From assembly GCA_964609975.1 (NCBI GenBank), contig CAZSTR010000016.1, forward strand, positions 1 through 29,774: a DNA stretch of 29,774 nucleotides, in the 5' to 3' direction. The position numbers and the translations under genes are program-made. Shown one piece after another: positions 7,312 to 14,855 of this stretch. Origin of the DNA: UBA5905 sp964609975 (GTDB lineage: Bacteria > Bacillota > Clostridia > Oscillospirales > Acutalibacteraceae). The notes under the pieces are model-generated. The model ran no database searches, was not told the DNA's origin, and saw nothing but the letters and a program-made list of their open reading frames with translations. Numbering within the stretch: position 1 is the first letter of the stretch; each line of letters starts with the position of its first letter.

Positions 7312-9198
7312 ATGTATCGAGTGACTATCCCGCTGAACAACAGCCATGTGAAGCGCAACGGGCGCGAGCGCGTGGCGGAGGAGCTGCACCGGATGGATGC
7401 CCATCGGGTGCTGTTGGCGCTGGAGCGAGACGCAATCGACCACAAGCCGCGCCGGGAGGCGCTAACTGAGCTGGCGGACAACTGCCGCTTTTTCCACGAA
7501 CAGGGCTTCGAGGTCGGCTCCTGGTGTTGGACCTTCTGGCAGAAAACAAACCGGAGCTTTCGCAAAATGCGTTCCATTCAGGGCACCGAAATCGGCGAAT
7601 ACCTCTGCCCCTCCGATGAGGGCTTCGTGGACTTTTTCTGCGGATATATACAGGATATTGCCCGGTGCGGAGTTGACCTGATTCAGTTCGACGACGATTT
7701 CCGCTATGGCTTTCTGGTGGAATCGCCCGGCTGTCTCTGCGATGGACACATGGCCGAAATTCAACGGATTTTGGGACGCCCTGTTTCCCGCGAGGAGCTG
7801 TGCGCCCACATTCTTTCCGGCGAACCGAATCCGGAGCGGGACGCCTATATTCAGGCAAACGGCGCAATTTTTCGCCGTTTTGCCGCCGCTTTGCGCGCCG
7901 CGCTGGACGAAATCGACCCGTGCATCCGTATGGGCGCCTGCTCCTGCATGACCTCCTGGGACATCGACGGAATCAACCCGCGGGAGCTGGCCACCGTCTT
8001 AGCCGGCGGCACGAAGCCCTTCACCCGGCAAATCGGGGCGCCCTATTGGGCGGTGGAGCACCACTGGGGTAACCGGCTGCAGGATGTGGTGGAGCTGGAG
8101 CGGATGGAAAGCGCCTGGACCGGCCGCGCAGACATCGAAATCCTCGCCGAGGGCGACGCATTTCCCCGCCCGCGCCATAACTGCCCCGCCAGCTATCTGG
8201 AGGGCTTTGACACAGCGTTGCGCGTGGCCGGTTGTGTCGACGGAATTCTCAAATATGGTATCGACTATACCTCCAATGCCGACTATGAAACCGGCTACGC
8301 CAGCTTCCACGAGCGGAATCGCCCGCTTTACGAAGCTCTACACACCCATTTCGACGGAAAAACCTCGGTGGGCGTGCGGGTTTATGAGTCCGCCGAAAAG
8401 CTTTCGGCCATGGTCATGCCCACAAGAGCGAACAGCGAGGTAAATATCCAAAACCTGTTTTTCTCGAAGGCCGCCCGCACCCTCTCCCACAATGCCATCC
8501 CCACGGTGTATGAAGGGGACGGCGTTTGCGGCATCGTTTTCGATGAAAACGCCCGTCATTTGCCGGCGGACGCGTTGAAAAAGGGGCTGATTCTGGATAT
8601 CGCCGCCGCCGAAATTCTCACCGAGCAGGGGGTCGATGTGGGGCTTTTGTCCATCTGCGACGCGGTTTCCGACGGTCAGGAGGAGCATTTTCTCGCAGAC
8701 GGAAACCATATCGCCGCCCAAAACGCCCTCATCTATGACCTTCGGCTGAATCCCCGCGCCGAAGTGCTCAGCGACATCGCCACCTCCCGCGGAATCCTTC
8801 CCGTTTCCTATCGCTATGAAAACGCCGCCGGAAACCGCTTTTTGGTGCTCAATCTGAACACCCGTGTCGATTCCGACAATCTACTTAAGCACTATGCCCG
8901 TGGCCGTCAATACGCCACGCAAATCCCCTGGCTGAGCGGCGAAGCGCTCCCGGCCTATTGCTATGGCCATCCGGCGTTATATCTCCAATGCAAGGAGGAC
9001 GCACACTCCCTGTCGGTAGGGTTGTGGAACTTTTTCGCCGACATCGCCATGGAGCCGGTGGTGGAGCTGGCGCAAAGCTATGAAAGCATCCGCTTCATTC
9101 AATGCGATGGGCGACTGGAGCGCAACCGGGTGGTGCTGACCGATATCCCCGCCTTTGGCTTCGCCGGCTTCACCGTGGAAAACCCACTTCCCCGATAA
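7312..9198 (+). CDS. Unrecognised protein, putative TIM-barrel glycosidase with GH42-like layout
   Basis: 628-aa protein I cannot assign to a named family. What is visible: an N-terminal half (about 1-345) patterned like a TIM barrel, with a strand ending in an acidic cluster DLIQFDDDF (Asp127-129) and another ending EILAEGDAF (Glu277, Glu280), both plausible catalytic carboxylates; a middle segment (about 350-530) with KGLILDIAAAEILTEQG, resembling the amidotransferase-like second domain of GH42-type enzymes; and a C-terminal beta-rich part. No signal peptide or membrane segment. Start ATG 7312 is fixed by AAGGAGG at 7296-7302; a longer reading upstream would run into the GH78-like gene. It is the second gene of a two-gene operon with that enzyme and ends at a bidirectional terminator. 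Context suggests an intracellular hydrolase acting on the same rhamnosylated or related glycoside. Enzyme activity is inference only. Confidence 0.75.
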   Translation: MYRVTIPLNNSHVKRNGRERVAEELHRMDAHRVLLALERDAIDHKPRREALTELADNCRFFHEQGFEVGSWCWTFWQKTNRSFRKMRSIQGTEIGEYLCPSDEGFVDFFCGYIQDIARCGVDLIQFDDDFRYGFLVESPGCLCDGHMAEIQRILGRPVSREELCAHILSGEPNPERDAYIQANGAIFRRFAAALRAALDEIDPCIRMGACSCMTSWDIDGINPRELATVLAGGTKPFTRQIGAPYWAVEHHWGNRLQDVVELERMESAWTGRADIEILAEGDAFPRPRHNCPASYLEGFDTALRVAGCVDGILKYGIDYTSNADYETGYASFHERNRPLYEALHTHFDGKTSVGVRVYESAEKLSAMVMPTRANSEVNIQNLFFSKAARTLSHNAIPTVYEGDGVCGIVFDENARHLPADALKKGLILDIAAAEILTEQGVDVGLLSICDAVSDGQEEHFLADGNHIAAQNALIYDLRLNPRAEVLSDIATSRGILPVSYRYENAAGNRFLVLNLNTRVDSDNLLKHYARGRQYATQIPWLSGEALPAYCYGHPALYLQCKEDAHSLSVGLWNFFADIAMEPVVELAQSYESIRFIQCDGRLERNRVVLTDIPAFGFAGFTVENPLPR

Positions 9199-9219
9199 AA
9201 CACGATTCAAAAAAGCAGA

Positions 9220-9255
9220 AAAAGGAGATAACCCACGACGGGGTTATCTCCTTTT
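9220..9255. terminator. Bidirectional terminator between convergent genes
   Basis: Perfect 15-bp stem (9220-9234 with 9241-9255) with loop ACGACG. The arms end in AAAA/TTTT and an A-rich run lies on the left, so it can stop transcription from both the glycosidase operon (+) and the cysteine operon (-). Confidence 0.92.
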
Positions 9256-9271
9256 GGTTTATGGAATGTAC

Positions 9272-9823
9272 TCACGCAAATTCAAGAAGGGATTCCGGGT
9301 CCGGATGCACAAAATTCATCAGCTGGCCTGTCAGCAGAAGCATTACAAGCCCCGTCATCGCCAACAGCCACAGCCAAAGCAAAGGCCTGCTGTGGGCACC
9401 GAAGCACAAAATCCCTGTGTGGATCAAGCAACCGAGGGGCAAAAGCGTCCACAGGCACATCAGCAAATTCATCGCCACATCAGAGCCGGCGACGGAGGAG
9501 TCCTCCATGCCGCCATACAGCCAATACAGCACCAACCCGCAAAGGAGAGCCGCACCACCCAGCCCCTGCCAAAAACGGGCGTCCGCGCCCCGGCGCAACA
9601 AAATTCCCACCGCCAACAGCACCACACCGGCCACCGTCAGCCAACTCAACGCCGACAAAAACGGCGCCGGGTCCTCCAGGGTGAGCGGCGCCTGTTGCCA
9701 CCAGCTCAGCAGAAGCAGAGCCACCGAAAGGAAGCAATAAAGCCCCGCTTTTCTTTTCACCGCTCCTTCTCCTTCTGGCGTTAGCGGCCGGTTTTCGCCT
9801 CCGGTTCCGTTTTCCGCGCCCAT
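9272..9823 (-). CDS. Unknown small integral membrane protein, last gene of the cysteine operon
   Basis: 183-aa protein of unknown function with about five hydrophobic segments and a short, charged N-terminus. The segments are rich in Leu and Trp and joined by very short loops; one longer loop (YGGMEDSSVAGSD) separates the third and fourth. No catalytic motif is seen. Start ATG 9823 is preferred because AAGGAG lies about 9 nt upstream. ATG 9844, which overlaps the cysS stop as ATGA, is the alternative and would add 7 residues. It follows cysS directly and ends just before the shared terminator, so it should be controlled by the cysteine T-box. That raises a link to cysteine or sulfur metabolism (for example transport), but nothing in the sequence proves it; it may simply be a passenger. 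Confidence 0.72.
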   Translation of the reverse strand: MGAENGTGGENRPLTPEGEGAVKRKAGLYCFLSVALLLLSWWQQAPLTLEDPAPFLSALSWLTVAGVVLLAVGILLRRGADARFWQGLGGAALLCGLVLYWLYGGMEDSSVAGSDVAMNLLMCLWTLLPLGCLIHTGILCFGAHSRPLLWLWLLAMTGLVMLLLTGQLMNFVHPDPESLLEFA

Positions 9824-9840
9824 GAAGCCCTTCTCCTTTC

Positions 9841-11238
9841 TCATTCTCTGTGCCATTTCACGCCCTGGGGCGTGTCCTCCAGCACAATATGCCGCGCCTT
9901 CAGCTCGTCGCGAATTCGGTCCGCCTCCGCCCAGTTTTTCTCCTTACGGGCGGTGGCGCGCTCCTCGATGAGCGCTTCGATTTCCGCATCGTCCTCTCCG
10001 GCCTCCTGGCGGCTATAGCAGAAGCCCAGCACATCCGTCAGCTCGTTGAACAGCCCCTGACCACAGAGAATCGTTTCCCGACTCGCATGGCCATCCGCCA
10101 GCATCCGGTTGATATCCTTCACCAGCTCAAACAGCGCCGCAATGCCGTCTGCCGTGTTCAAATCATCGTCCATGGCGTCGATGAACTGCGCCCGGCGCGC
10201 CTCCACCTGCTGCTGGAAATCGGCGTCCAGCGCGCCGCTTTCGGCGTTTTTTAGACCAAATTCCATAGCGTTTTTACAATTATACAGCCGGTCCAGCGCG
10301 CCGATTCCCTGCTGGACAATCTCGGTGCTGTAATTGATGGGACTGCGATAGGAGGAGGAAATCAGAAAAAACCGAATCGGCTCATAGCCATATTCCTTCG
10401 CCACATCCCGCACAGTGAAAAAGTTGTTGAGGGATTTAGACATTTTCTTGTTGTCCACATTGATATAGCCATTATGTAGCCAATAATGGGCAAAGGGAAC
10501 ACCGTTACAGCATTCGCTCTGGGCAATCTCGTTCTCATGATGGGGGAAAATCAAATCCTGGCCGCCGCCATGAACATCGATGGTCTCCCCCAAATAGCGC
10601 CGCGCCATAGCGGAGCACTCGATATGCCAGCCAGGACGGCCATCACTCCAGGGGGAGGGCCAGCTTGGCTCACCGGGCTTCGCCGCCTTCCACAGAGCAA
10701 AATCCAGCGGGTCCTCCTTCACCTCACCCTGAGCGATACGCGCGCCGCTTTCCAAATCGTCGATATTCTGATGGGACAGCTTTCCGTATTCGGCAAAGCG
10801 GCGGGTGCGAAAATAGACATCGCCGTTTTCCGCCGCATAGGCATAGCCCTTTTCCACCAAGGCGGAAATAATCTCCCGAATCCCATCCATGTTCTCCGTC
10901 GCCCGCGGGTGAACCGTGGCCGGACGCACACCCAGACCCTTGGCATCCACCCAGAACTCCTCGATATATTTTTCGGCGATGGTTTGATAATCCACGCCCT
11001 CCTCGTTGGCCTTGCGAATAATTTTGTCGTCGATGTCGGTGAAATTCTGCACGAAATTCACCGCATAGCCCCGCCATTCCAGATAGCGGCGCAGCACATC
11101 GAACACGCACAGTGGCCGGGCGTTTCCGATATGAATAAAATTATACACCGTCGGGCCGCAGGCATAAATCCGCAGCTTCCCCGGCTCGATGGGAACAAGC
11201 TCCTCTTTTTTTCGCGTCAGTGTGTTATACAGTTGCAT
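9841..11238 (-). CDS. cysS: Cysteinyl-tRNA synthetase
   Basis: Class I aminoacyl-tRNA synthetase that charges tRNA-Cys with cysteine using ATP. 465 aa, the normal length. Visible motifs: ACGPTVYNF with Cys27; the HIGH signature as HIGN (36-39); the remaining zinc ligands Cys208 (HIECSAM), His233 and Glu237 (FPHHENE), matching the E. coli enzyme shifted by one; KMSKS at 265-269; and a helical anticodon-binding C-terminus. Start ATG 11238 has a GAGGAGG ribosome binding site. It starts 14 nt after cysE and is followed within a few bases by the small membrane protein gene. Controlled by the cysteine T-box ahead of cysE. Confidence 0.98.
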   Translation of the reverse strand: MQLYNTLTRKKEELVPIEPGKLRIYACGPTVYNFIHIGNARPLCVFDVLRRYLEWRGYAVNFVQNFTDIDDKIIRKANEEGVDYQTIAEKYIEEFWVDAKGLGVRPATVHPRATENMDGIREIISALVEKGYAYAAENGDVYFRTRRFAEYGKLSHQNIDDLESGARIAQGEVKEDPLDFALWKAAKPGEPSWPSPWSDGRPGWHIECSAMARRYLGETIDVHGGGQDLIFPHHENEIAQSECCNGVPFAHYWLHNGYINVDNKKMSKSLNNFFTVRDVAKEYGYEPIRFFLISSSYRSPINYSTEIVQQGIGALDRLYNCKNAMEFGLKNAESGALDADFQQQVEARRAQFIDAMDDDLNTADGIAALFELVKDINRMLADGHASRETILCGQGLFNELTDVLGFCYSRQEAGEDDAEIEALIEERATARKEKNWAEADRIRDELKARHIVLEDTPQGVKWHRE

Positions 11239-11252
11239 GAATTTTCCTCCTC

Positions 11253-11888
11253 TTATTGTTCCTGTTGCTTCTCACAGCTTTGTTTCAGCGCGTTTACCTG
11301 CCCCTCCAGCCGACGCAGCTCTGCGGCCACCGGGTCCGGAATATGAATTTGATCCAGCTCCGGCACGCGCTCGCCGTCCCGCCGGACAATGCGCGCCGGA
11401 ATGCCCACCGCAGTGCAGTTGTCGGGAATATCTGTCAGCACCACAGCTCCCGCGGCAATGCGCACATGGTTTCCGATGCGAATCGGCCCCAGCACCTTCG
11501 CCCCGGCGCCCACCATTACATGGTTTCCAAGAGTCGGATGGCGCTTTCCCTGGTCTTTTCCGGTGCCGCCGAGCGTGACCCCCTGATAGAGGGTGCAATC
11601 GTCTCCGATTTCGGTGGTTTCGCCAATGACAACCCCCGTTCCATGGTCGATGAAGAAGTGTTTTCCGATTTTGGCGGCGGGATGGATTTCGATGTTCGTG
11701 CGCCGGACACAGCGCTGACTGACCCAGCGGGCCAGCAGGGGATGTCCATGACGCAACAGCCAATTTGCCCGCCGATGGGAGCGCAGGGCCTTATAGCCAT
11801 TATACAGCCACCACACCTCAAAGGCCGAACGAGCCGCCGGGTCCCGTTCCCGGATGGCGGCGATATCCTCTTTCATCTGCTTGAACAC
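11253..11888 (-). CDS. cysE: Serine O-acetyltransferase
   Basis: Acetylates L-serine with acetyl-CoA to O-acetylserine, the committed step to cysteine. 211 aa, matching the shorter Gram-positive CysE/EpsC type. A helical N-terminal part (1-60) precedes a left-handed beta-helix of hexapeptide repeats (about 65-175) with the family segment FFIDHGTGVVIGE, where Asp81-His82 form the catalytic pair, and GVTLGGTG. The C-terminal tail is extended and helical. The start is GTG at 11888, about 9 nt after AAGGAG; the next ATG (11876) is 12 nt inside and too far from that site. First gene of the cysteine operon, directly downstream of a T-box leader with a Cys specifier. Confidence 0.96.
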   Translation of the reverse strand: MFKQMKEDIAAIRERDPAARSAFEVWWLYNGYKALRSHRRANWLLRHGHPLLARWVSQRCVRRTNIEIHPAAKIGKHFFIDHGTGVVIGETTEIGDDCTLYQGVTLGGTGKDQGKRHPTLGNHVMVGAGAKVLGPIRIGNHVRIAAGAVVLTDIPDNCTAVGIPARIVRRDGERVPELDQIHIPDPVAAELRRLEGQVNALKQSCEKQQEQ

Positions 11889-11928
11889 CTATGCCTTCTC
11901 CTTTCTCGAAAAAAACAAAAGCAAAAAA

Positions 11929-11973
11929 CGGAAAAACAAAAACCTCCGCCGCCCCAAAAGGGGCGACGGAGGT
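11929..11973 (-). terminator. T-box intrinsic terminator
   Basis: 14-nt arms (11973-11960 with 11955-11942, one G-T pair) closing a TTTT loop, followed on the minus strand by TTTTTGTTTTT. It is the terminator half of the T-box switch and would also stop read-through from pgsA. Confidence 0.9.
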
Positions 11974-12210
11974 GAGCGACAGTCTCACGGTTCCACTCCG
12001 TTATTTTCTCATGCGCAACAAGCCGTCGCGCGGCCCGATAACGGGGGCACCGGCGAGCGATACACAGAACCACGAAGCCCTTTTCCCACTCACGGCCGTC
12101 GGGTGCATTTCGCCGCTCCGCACACCGGGAACGCTTTCAGCCTCCGCCCACGCGGGGCGTCCCCTCTCTGCTGTGTCGGGCGTCGGCTACTCATCCCGCC
12201 GCTTGCCTTC
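11942..12210 (-). promoter_or_regulatory. Cysteine-specific T-box riboswitch leader
   Basis: Leader RNA of the cysE-cysS operon that senses uncharged tRNA-Cys. Reading the minus strand from about 12210: a long GC-rich Stem I with an AGTA segment near its base; a specifier loop near 12105-12110 where GAAA is followed by the cysteine codon TGC (12107-12105) and ACC; then the T-box core GAGTGGAACCG (11997-11988) with the TGGA bulge at 11995-11992. The variable A of that bulge would pair with discriminator U73, which tRNA-Cys has. The core sits in a small antiterminator hairpin (ACGG/CCGT) and is followed by the terminator at 11929-11973. Codon, discriminator and downstream genes all agree on cysteine. 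Confidence 0.9.
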
Positions 12211-12216
12211 TCTTTT

Positions 12217-12244
12217 ATTATATGCGAAAAATTCGATTTGTCCA
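12217..12244 (-). promoter_or_regulatory. Promoter of the cysteine operon
   Basis: Minus strand -35 TGGACA (12244-12239), 16-nt spacer, -10 TATAAT (12222-12217). Transcription would start near 12210, at the base of the T-box Stem I. It lies directly after the pgsA stop codon. Confidence 0.75.
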
Positions 12245-12260
12245 CTGTTTTTCGAAAAAA

Positions 12261-12845
12261 TCAATCCTTTTCCCAAAAATAATGGCGCAAGCTCCATACA
12301 TACTGGACCCCAGAGATTACCGTCAGCACTGTGGACACCCAAATGAAGCCATAGCCGACCCCGACAAGCCAGCCCTCCACCGTCGCGAACACCCCACCGG
12401 CGGGGAACAGCGCGCAGGCCTGCAACGCGGCCAGCATATAGATGATAGACACCATCTGCATGACCGTTTTCAGCTTTCCGGCCATGCCGGCGGCCACAAC
12501 CACACCATCCTTCGCGGCCAGCAGGCGCACCGAGGTCACCATAAACTCCCGCGACAAAATCAGCATCAGCGCCCAGCAAAGCCCCTGTCCCGGCAAAATC
12601 GTCAAGAAGCCGAGGAAGGCGGCGGTGGTAAGCATTTTATCTGCCAGCGGGTCAAGAAATTTTCCAAGATTTGTGATAAGCCCCCGCGATCGGGCGATGC
12701 GCCCGTCAAACAAATCCGTCAGCGACGCCGCAACGAACAGCAACAGCGCCAACGCATAATGAAAGGGGAACTCCAGCAACAGCACCAGCAAAAACAGCGG
12801 CGCCATCACGCACCGAGCCACCGTCAGTTTATTCGGCAGATTCAT
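12261..12845 (-). CDS. pgsA: CDP-diacylglycerol-glycerol-3-phosphate 3-phosphatidyltransferase
   Basis: Membrane enzyme that makes phosphatidylglycerol phosphate from CDP-diacylglycerol and glycerol-3-phosphate, the first step to phosphatidylglycerol and cardiolipin. 194 aa with several membrane helices. The CDP-alcohol phosphatidyltransferase signature D-x2-DG-x2-AR-x8-G-x3-D-x3-D is complete: Asp44, Asp47-Gly48, Ala51-Arg52, Gly61, Asp65, Asp69. Start ATG 12845 lies inside the last codons of rimO (17-nt overlap), with a GGAGAG stretch upstream, implying translational coupling. Last gene of the recA-recX-rimO-pgsA run; only an AT-rich stretch, not a GC-rich terminator, separates it from the cysteine promoter. 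Confidence 0.95.
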   Translation of the reverse strand: MNLPNKLTVARCVMAPLFLLVLLLEFPFHYALALLLFVAASLTDLFDGRIARSRGLITNLGKFLDPLADKMLTTAAFLGFLTILPGQGLCWALMLILSREFMVTSVRLLAAKDGVVVAAGMAGKLKTVMQMVSIIYMLAALQACALFPAGGVFATVEGWLVGVGYGFIWVSTVLTVISGVQYVWSLRHYFWEKD

Positions 12846-14169
12846 CCGTCATCTCTCCCATCAAATCCCAATCCATCGTGTCGGTGATGCGCACCCGCAC
12901 CATATCGCCCGGACGCACCCGACCCTTCGCCACGAAAAACACCTTTCCGTCAATATCCGGGGCATCCGCCTCGCTCCGTCCGAACCAGCATTCGGCGTAC
13001 TGGTCGAAGCTTTCCACCAGCACCGTCACGGTTTTTCCGATTTGTGCCTCGTTATAGCGGTCCGAAATGCGTTGCTGCTCCTCCATAACAATATCCCGGC
13101 GGCGCAGCTTCACTTCCTCGGGAATCTGGCTCGGCATTTCGGCTGCCGCCGTTCCCTCCTCCGGAGAGAAGGCAAAACAGCCCAGCCGCTGGAACCCGAT
13201 TTCCTGCACAAAAGCACATAGCTCCTCAAAATCCTCCTCGGTTTCGCCGGGGAAGCCGGTCATCACTGTCGTGCGCAGCACAATCCCCGGCACCCGCTCC
13301 CGCAAATGGGCAATCAGCGCCGTCAGGCTTTCCCGATTCCCGGGGCGGTGCATCGCCTTCAAAACCCGGCCGCTGGCGTGCTGAAGGGGCAAATCCATAT
13401 AGGAAACCACCTTTTCCTCCGCGGCCATCACATCCAACAGCTCCTCGGAGATGTGCTCCGGATAGCAATACAGCAGGCGAATCCAACGCAGACCATCAAT
13501 GCGGCAAAGCCGGCGCAGCAGCTCCGGCAGACGCGCTTCTCCATAAAGGTCGCGCCCATAAACTGTGGTGTCCTGCGCCACCAGTACAAGCTCCTTCACC
13601 CCGGAGGCGGCCAGCGCCTCCGCCTCCACCACCAGCGTTTCCATTTTCCGGCTGCGCAAATTTCCCCGAATGAAGGGAATCGCGCAATAGGCGCACCGAT
13701 TGTCACAGCCGTCGGCAATGCGCAAATACGCAAAAAAATGAGGCGTCGTCAACACCCGACTTCCGTCTAAAACCCATTCATCCCGCGGCGGGAACCGATA
13801 AAAGGTCCCGTCCGCCGTCACCTGGCGCACCGCCTCCACGATGTCGGCGTTGGCGCCCAGGCTCAGCACTCCGTCACATTCGGGAAGCTCCTTCACCAGC
13901 TCCTGCTGATACCGCTGAGCCAAGCAGCCGGTCACCAGAATTTTTTTGATTTGCCCCTCCTTCTTCAGCTGAGCAAATTCCAGAATATTATCAATCGACT
14001 CCTGTTTTGCGTCCTCAATGAAGCCGCAGGTGTTCACAATCACCACATCGGCCAGGCCGCTCTCCGCCGTGATTTCATATCCGGCCTTTTCCAGACGCGC
14101 CAGCATCAGCTCCGCGTCCATCTGATTTTTCGGGCATCCAAGGGACACCATGCCCACCTTCACTGCCAT
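12829..14169 (-). CDS. rimO: Ribosomal protein S12 methylthiotransferase
   Basis: Radical-SAM enzyme that adds a methylthio group to the conserved aspartate of ribosomal protein S12. 446 aa, normal length. The N-terminal methylthiotransferase domain has the cluster cysteines Cys12, Cys48 and Cys82; the radical-SAM motif CxxxCxxC is Cys155, Cys159, Cys162 (GCDNRCAYCAIP); a TRAM domain fills about 373-446. The SLGCPKNQMDAE opening is typical of RimO rather than MiaB, and the protein lacks MiaB's extra N-terminus. ATG 14169 overlaps the end of recX by 10 nt, with GAGGAG about 10 nt upstream inside recX. It overlaps pgsA at its other end, so the three genes are tightly coupled. Confidence 0.96.
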   Translation of the reverse strand: MAVKVGMVSLGCPKNQMDAELMLARLEKAGYEITAESGLADVVIVNTCGFIEDAKQESIDNILEFAQLKKEGQIKKILVTGCLAQRYQQELVKELPECDGVLSLGANADIVEAVRQVTADGTFYRFPPRDEWVLDGSRVLTTPHFFAYLRIADGCDNRCAYCAIPFIRGNLRSRKMETLVVEAEALAASGVKELVLVAQDTTVYGRDLYGEARLPELLRRLCRIDGLRWIRLLYCYPEHISEELLDVMAAEEKVVSYMDLPLQHASGRVLKAMHRPGNRESLTALIAHLRERVPGIVLRTTVMTGFPGETEEDFEELCAFVQEIGFQRLGCFAFSPEEGTAAAEMPSQIPEEVKLRRRDIVMEEQQRISDRYNEAQIGKTVTVLVESFDQYAECWFGRSEADAPDIDGKVFFVAKGRVRPGDMVRVRITDTMDWDLMGEMTDESAE

Positions 14170-14798
14170 AAATCGTCTGTCTCCTCTGCATCAATTCCGT
14201 CCGCAACGGTCATCACAGCCCGTCGCGCCGCCTCGAAGGGGAAGCCGCGCCGAGCCAATGCCGCAATGGTTTTTTGTTGCGCCTCGCGGTCATTCACCTT
14301 ATTATAATATTTTTTTCGCACAAGTGCAAGTGCTTGTTGAAAATCGTCGCAATCGGTTTCCTCCGCCGCTCGGCGCGCCGTTTCTCGGTCGATGCCCCGC
14401 TGCTGCAGCTCCTGCTCAATTCGGCGGCGGGGATATTGCTTATATTGCGCCAAGCTGTCCGCCAGCCGAAAGGCATAGGCCTCGTCATTCAACAGCCCCA
14501 CATCGGCCAGACGCGCCACCACCGTTTCCGCCACCGTCTCCGATGCCTCCGGCATCAGCTTTTTCGCCAGCTCTCGGCAGGAATAATCCCGCAGCCCCAG
14601 CAAATACAACGCCCGGTCATGGGCGCGGTTATATTCCGAGCGATTTTTCAGCGTCTCCAGGTCCACCTCGGTGAGAACGCTTCCCGTCTGGTATGGCGAC
14701 TCCTCCAGCGTGCGCCGGTCGATGAGCGGCCCCTCCGCCCCATCCAGCACCAACAGCTCCAGACTGCACCGGCGCCGGCGAATCTCCGTGATGGTCAT
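14160..14798 (-). CDS. recX: Regulatory protein RecX
   Basis: Binds RecA filaments and modulates their assembly. 212 aa, almost entirely helical, built from RecX three-helix repeats: the first has RALYLLGLRDYSCRELAKKL, the second a VVARLADVGLLNDEAYAFRL stretch, followed by the PRRRIEQELQQRGI segment typical of the family. ATG 14798 is chosen because AGGAGGGCAGG precedes it; a GTG at 14813 upstream overlaps that ribosome binding site. It lies 57 nt after recA with a hairpin between, and its end overlaps rimO. Neighbourhood with recA supports the call. Confidence 0.92.
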   Translation of the reverse strand: MTITEIRRRRCSLELLVLDGAEGPLIDRRTLEESPYQTGSVLTEVDLETLKNRSEYNRAHDRALYLLGLRDYSCRELAKKLMPEASETVAETVVARLADVGLLNDEAYAFRLADSLAQYKQYPRRRIEQELQQRGIDRETARRAAEETDCDDFQQALALVRKKYYNKVNDREAQQKTIAALARRGFPFEAARRAVMTVADGIDAEETDDLWQ

Positions 14799-14824
14799 CC
14801 TGCCCTCCTGCACATAACAAGACA

Positions 14825-14847
14825 GGGCAGAGAAATTTTCCCTGCCC
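14825..14847 (-). terminator. Hairpin between recA and recX, possible partial terminator
   Basis: On the minus strand GGGCAGGGA and TCTCTGCCC pair with one G-T around a short AT loop, followed by TGTCTTGTT rather than a clean T run. A partial terminator or mRNA end here would lower recX relative to recA, as known in other bacteria. Function inferred. Confidence 0.5.
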
Positions 14848-14855
14848 CATCGGGT

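Noticed and set aside
9102..9784. Plus-strand open frames of 209-212 residues across the terminator and opposite the small membrane protein
   Set aside because: They cross a strong bidirectional terminator and have Gln/His/Pro-rich composition typical of shadow frames; the minus-strand reading gives clean membrane helices.
12125..12141. TGAAAGCGTTCCC-like stretch on the minus strand resembling a catabolite site
   Set aside because: It is part of T-box Stem I, which explains its conservation better.
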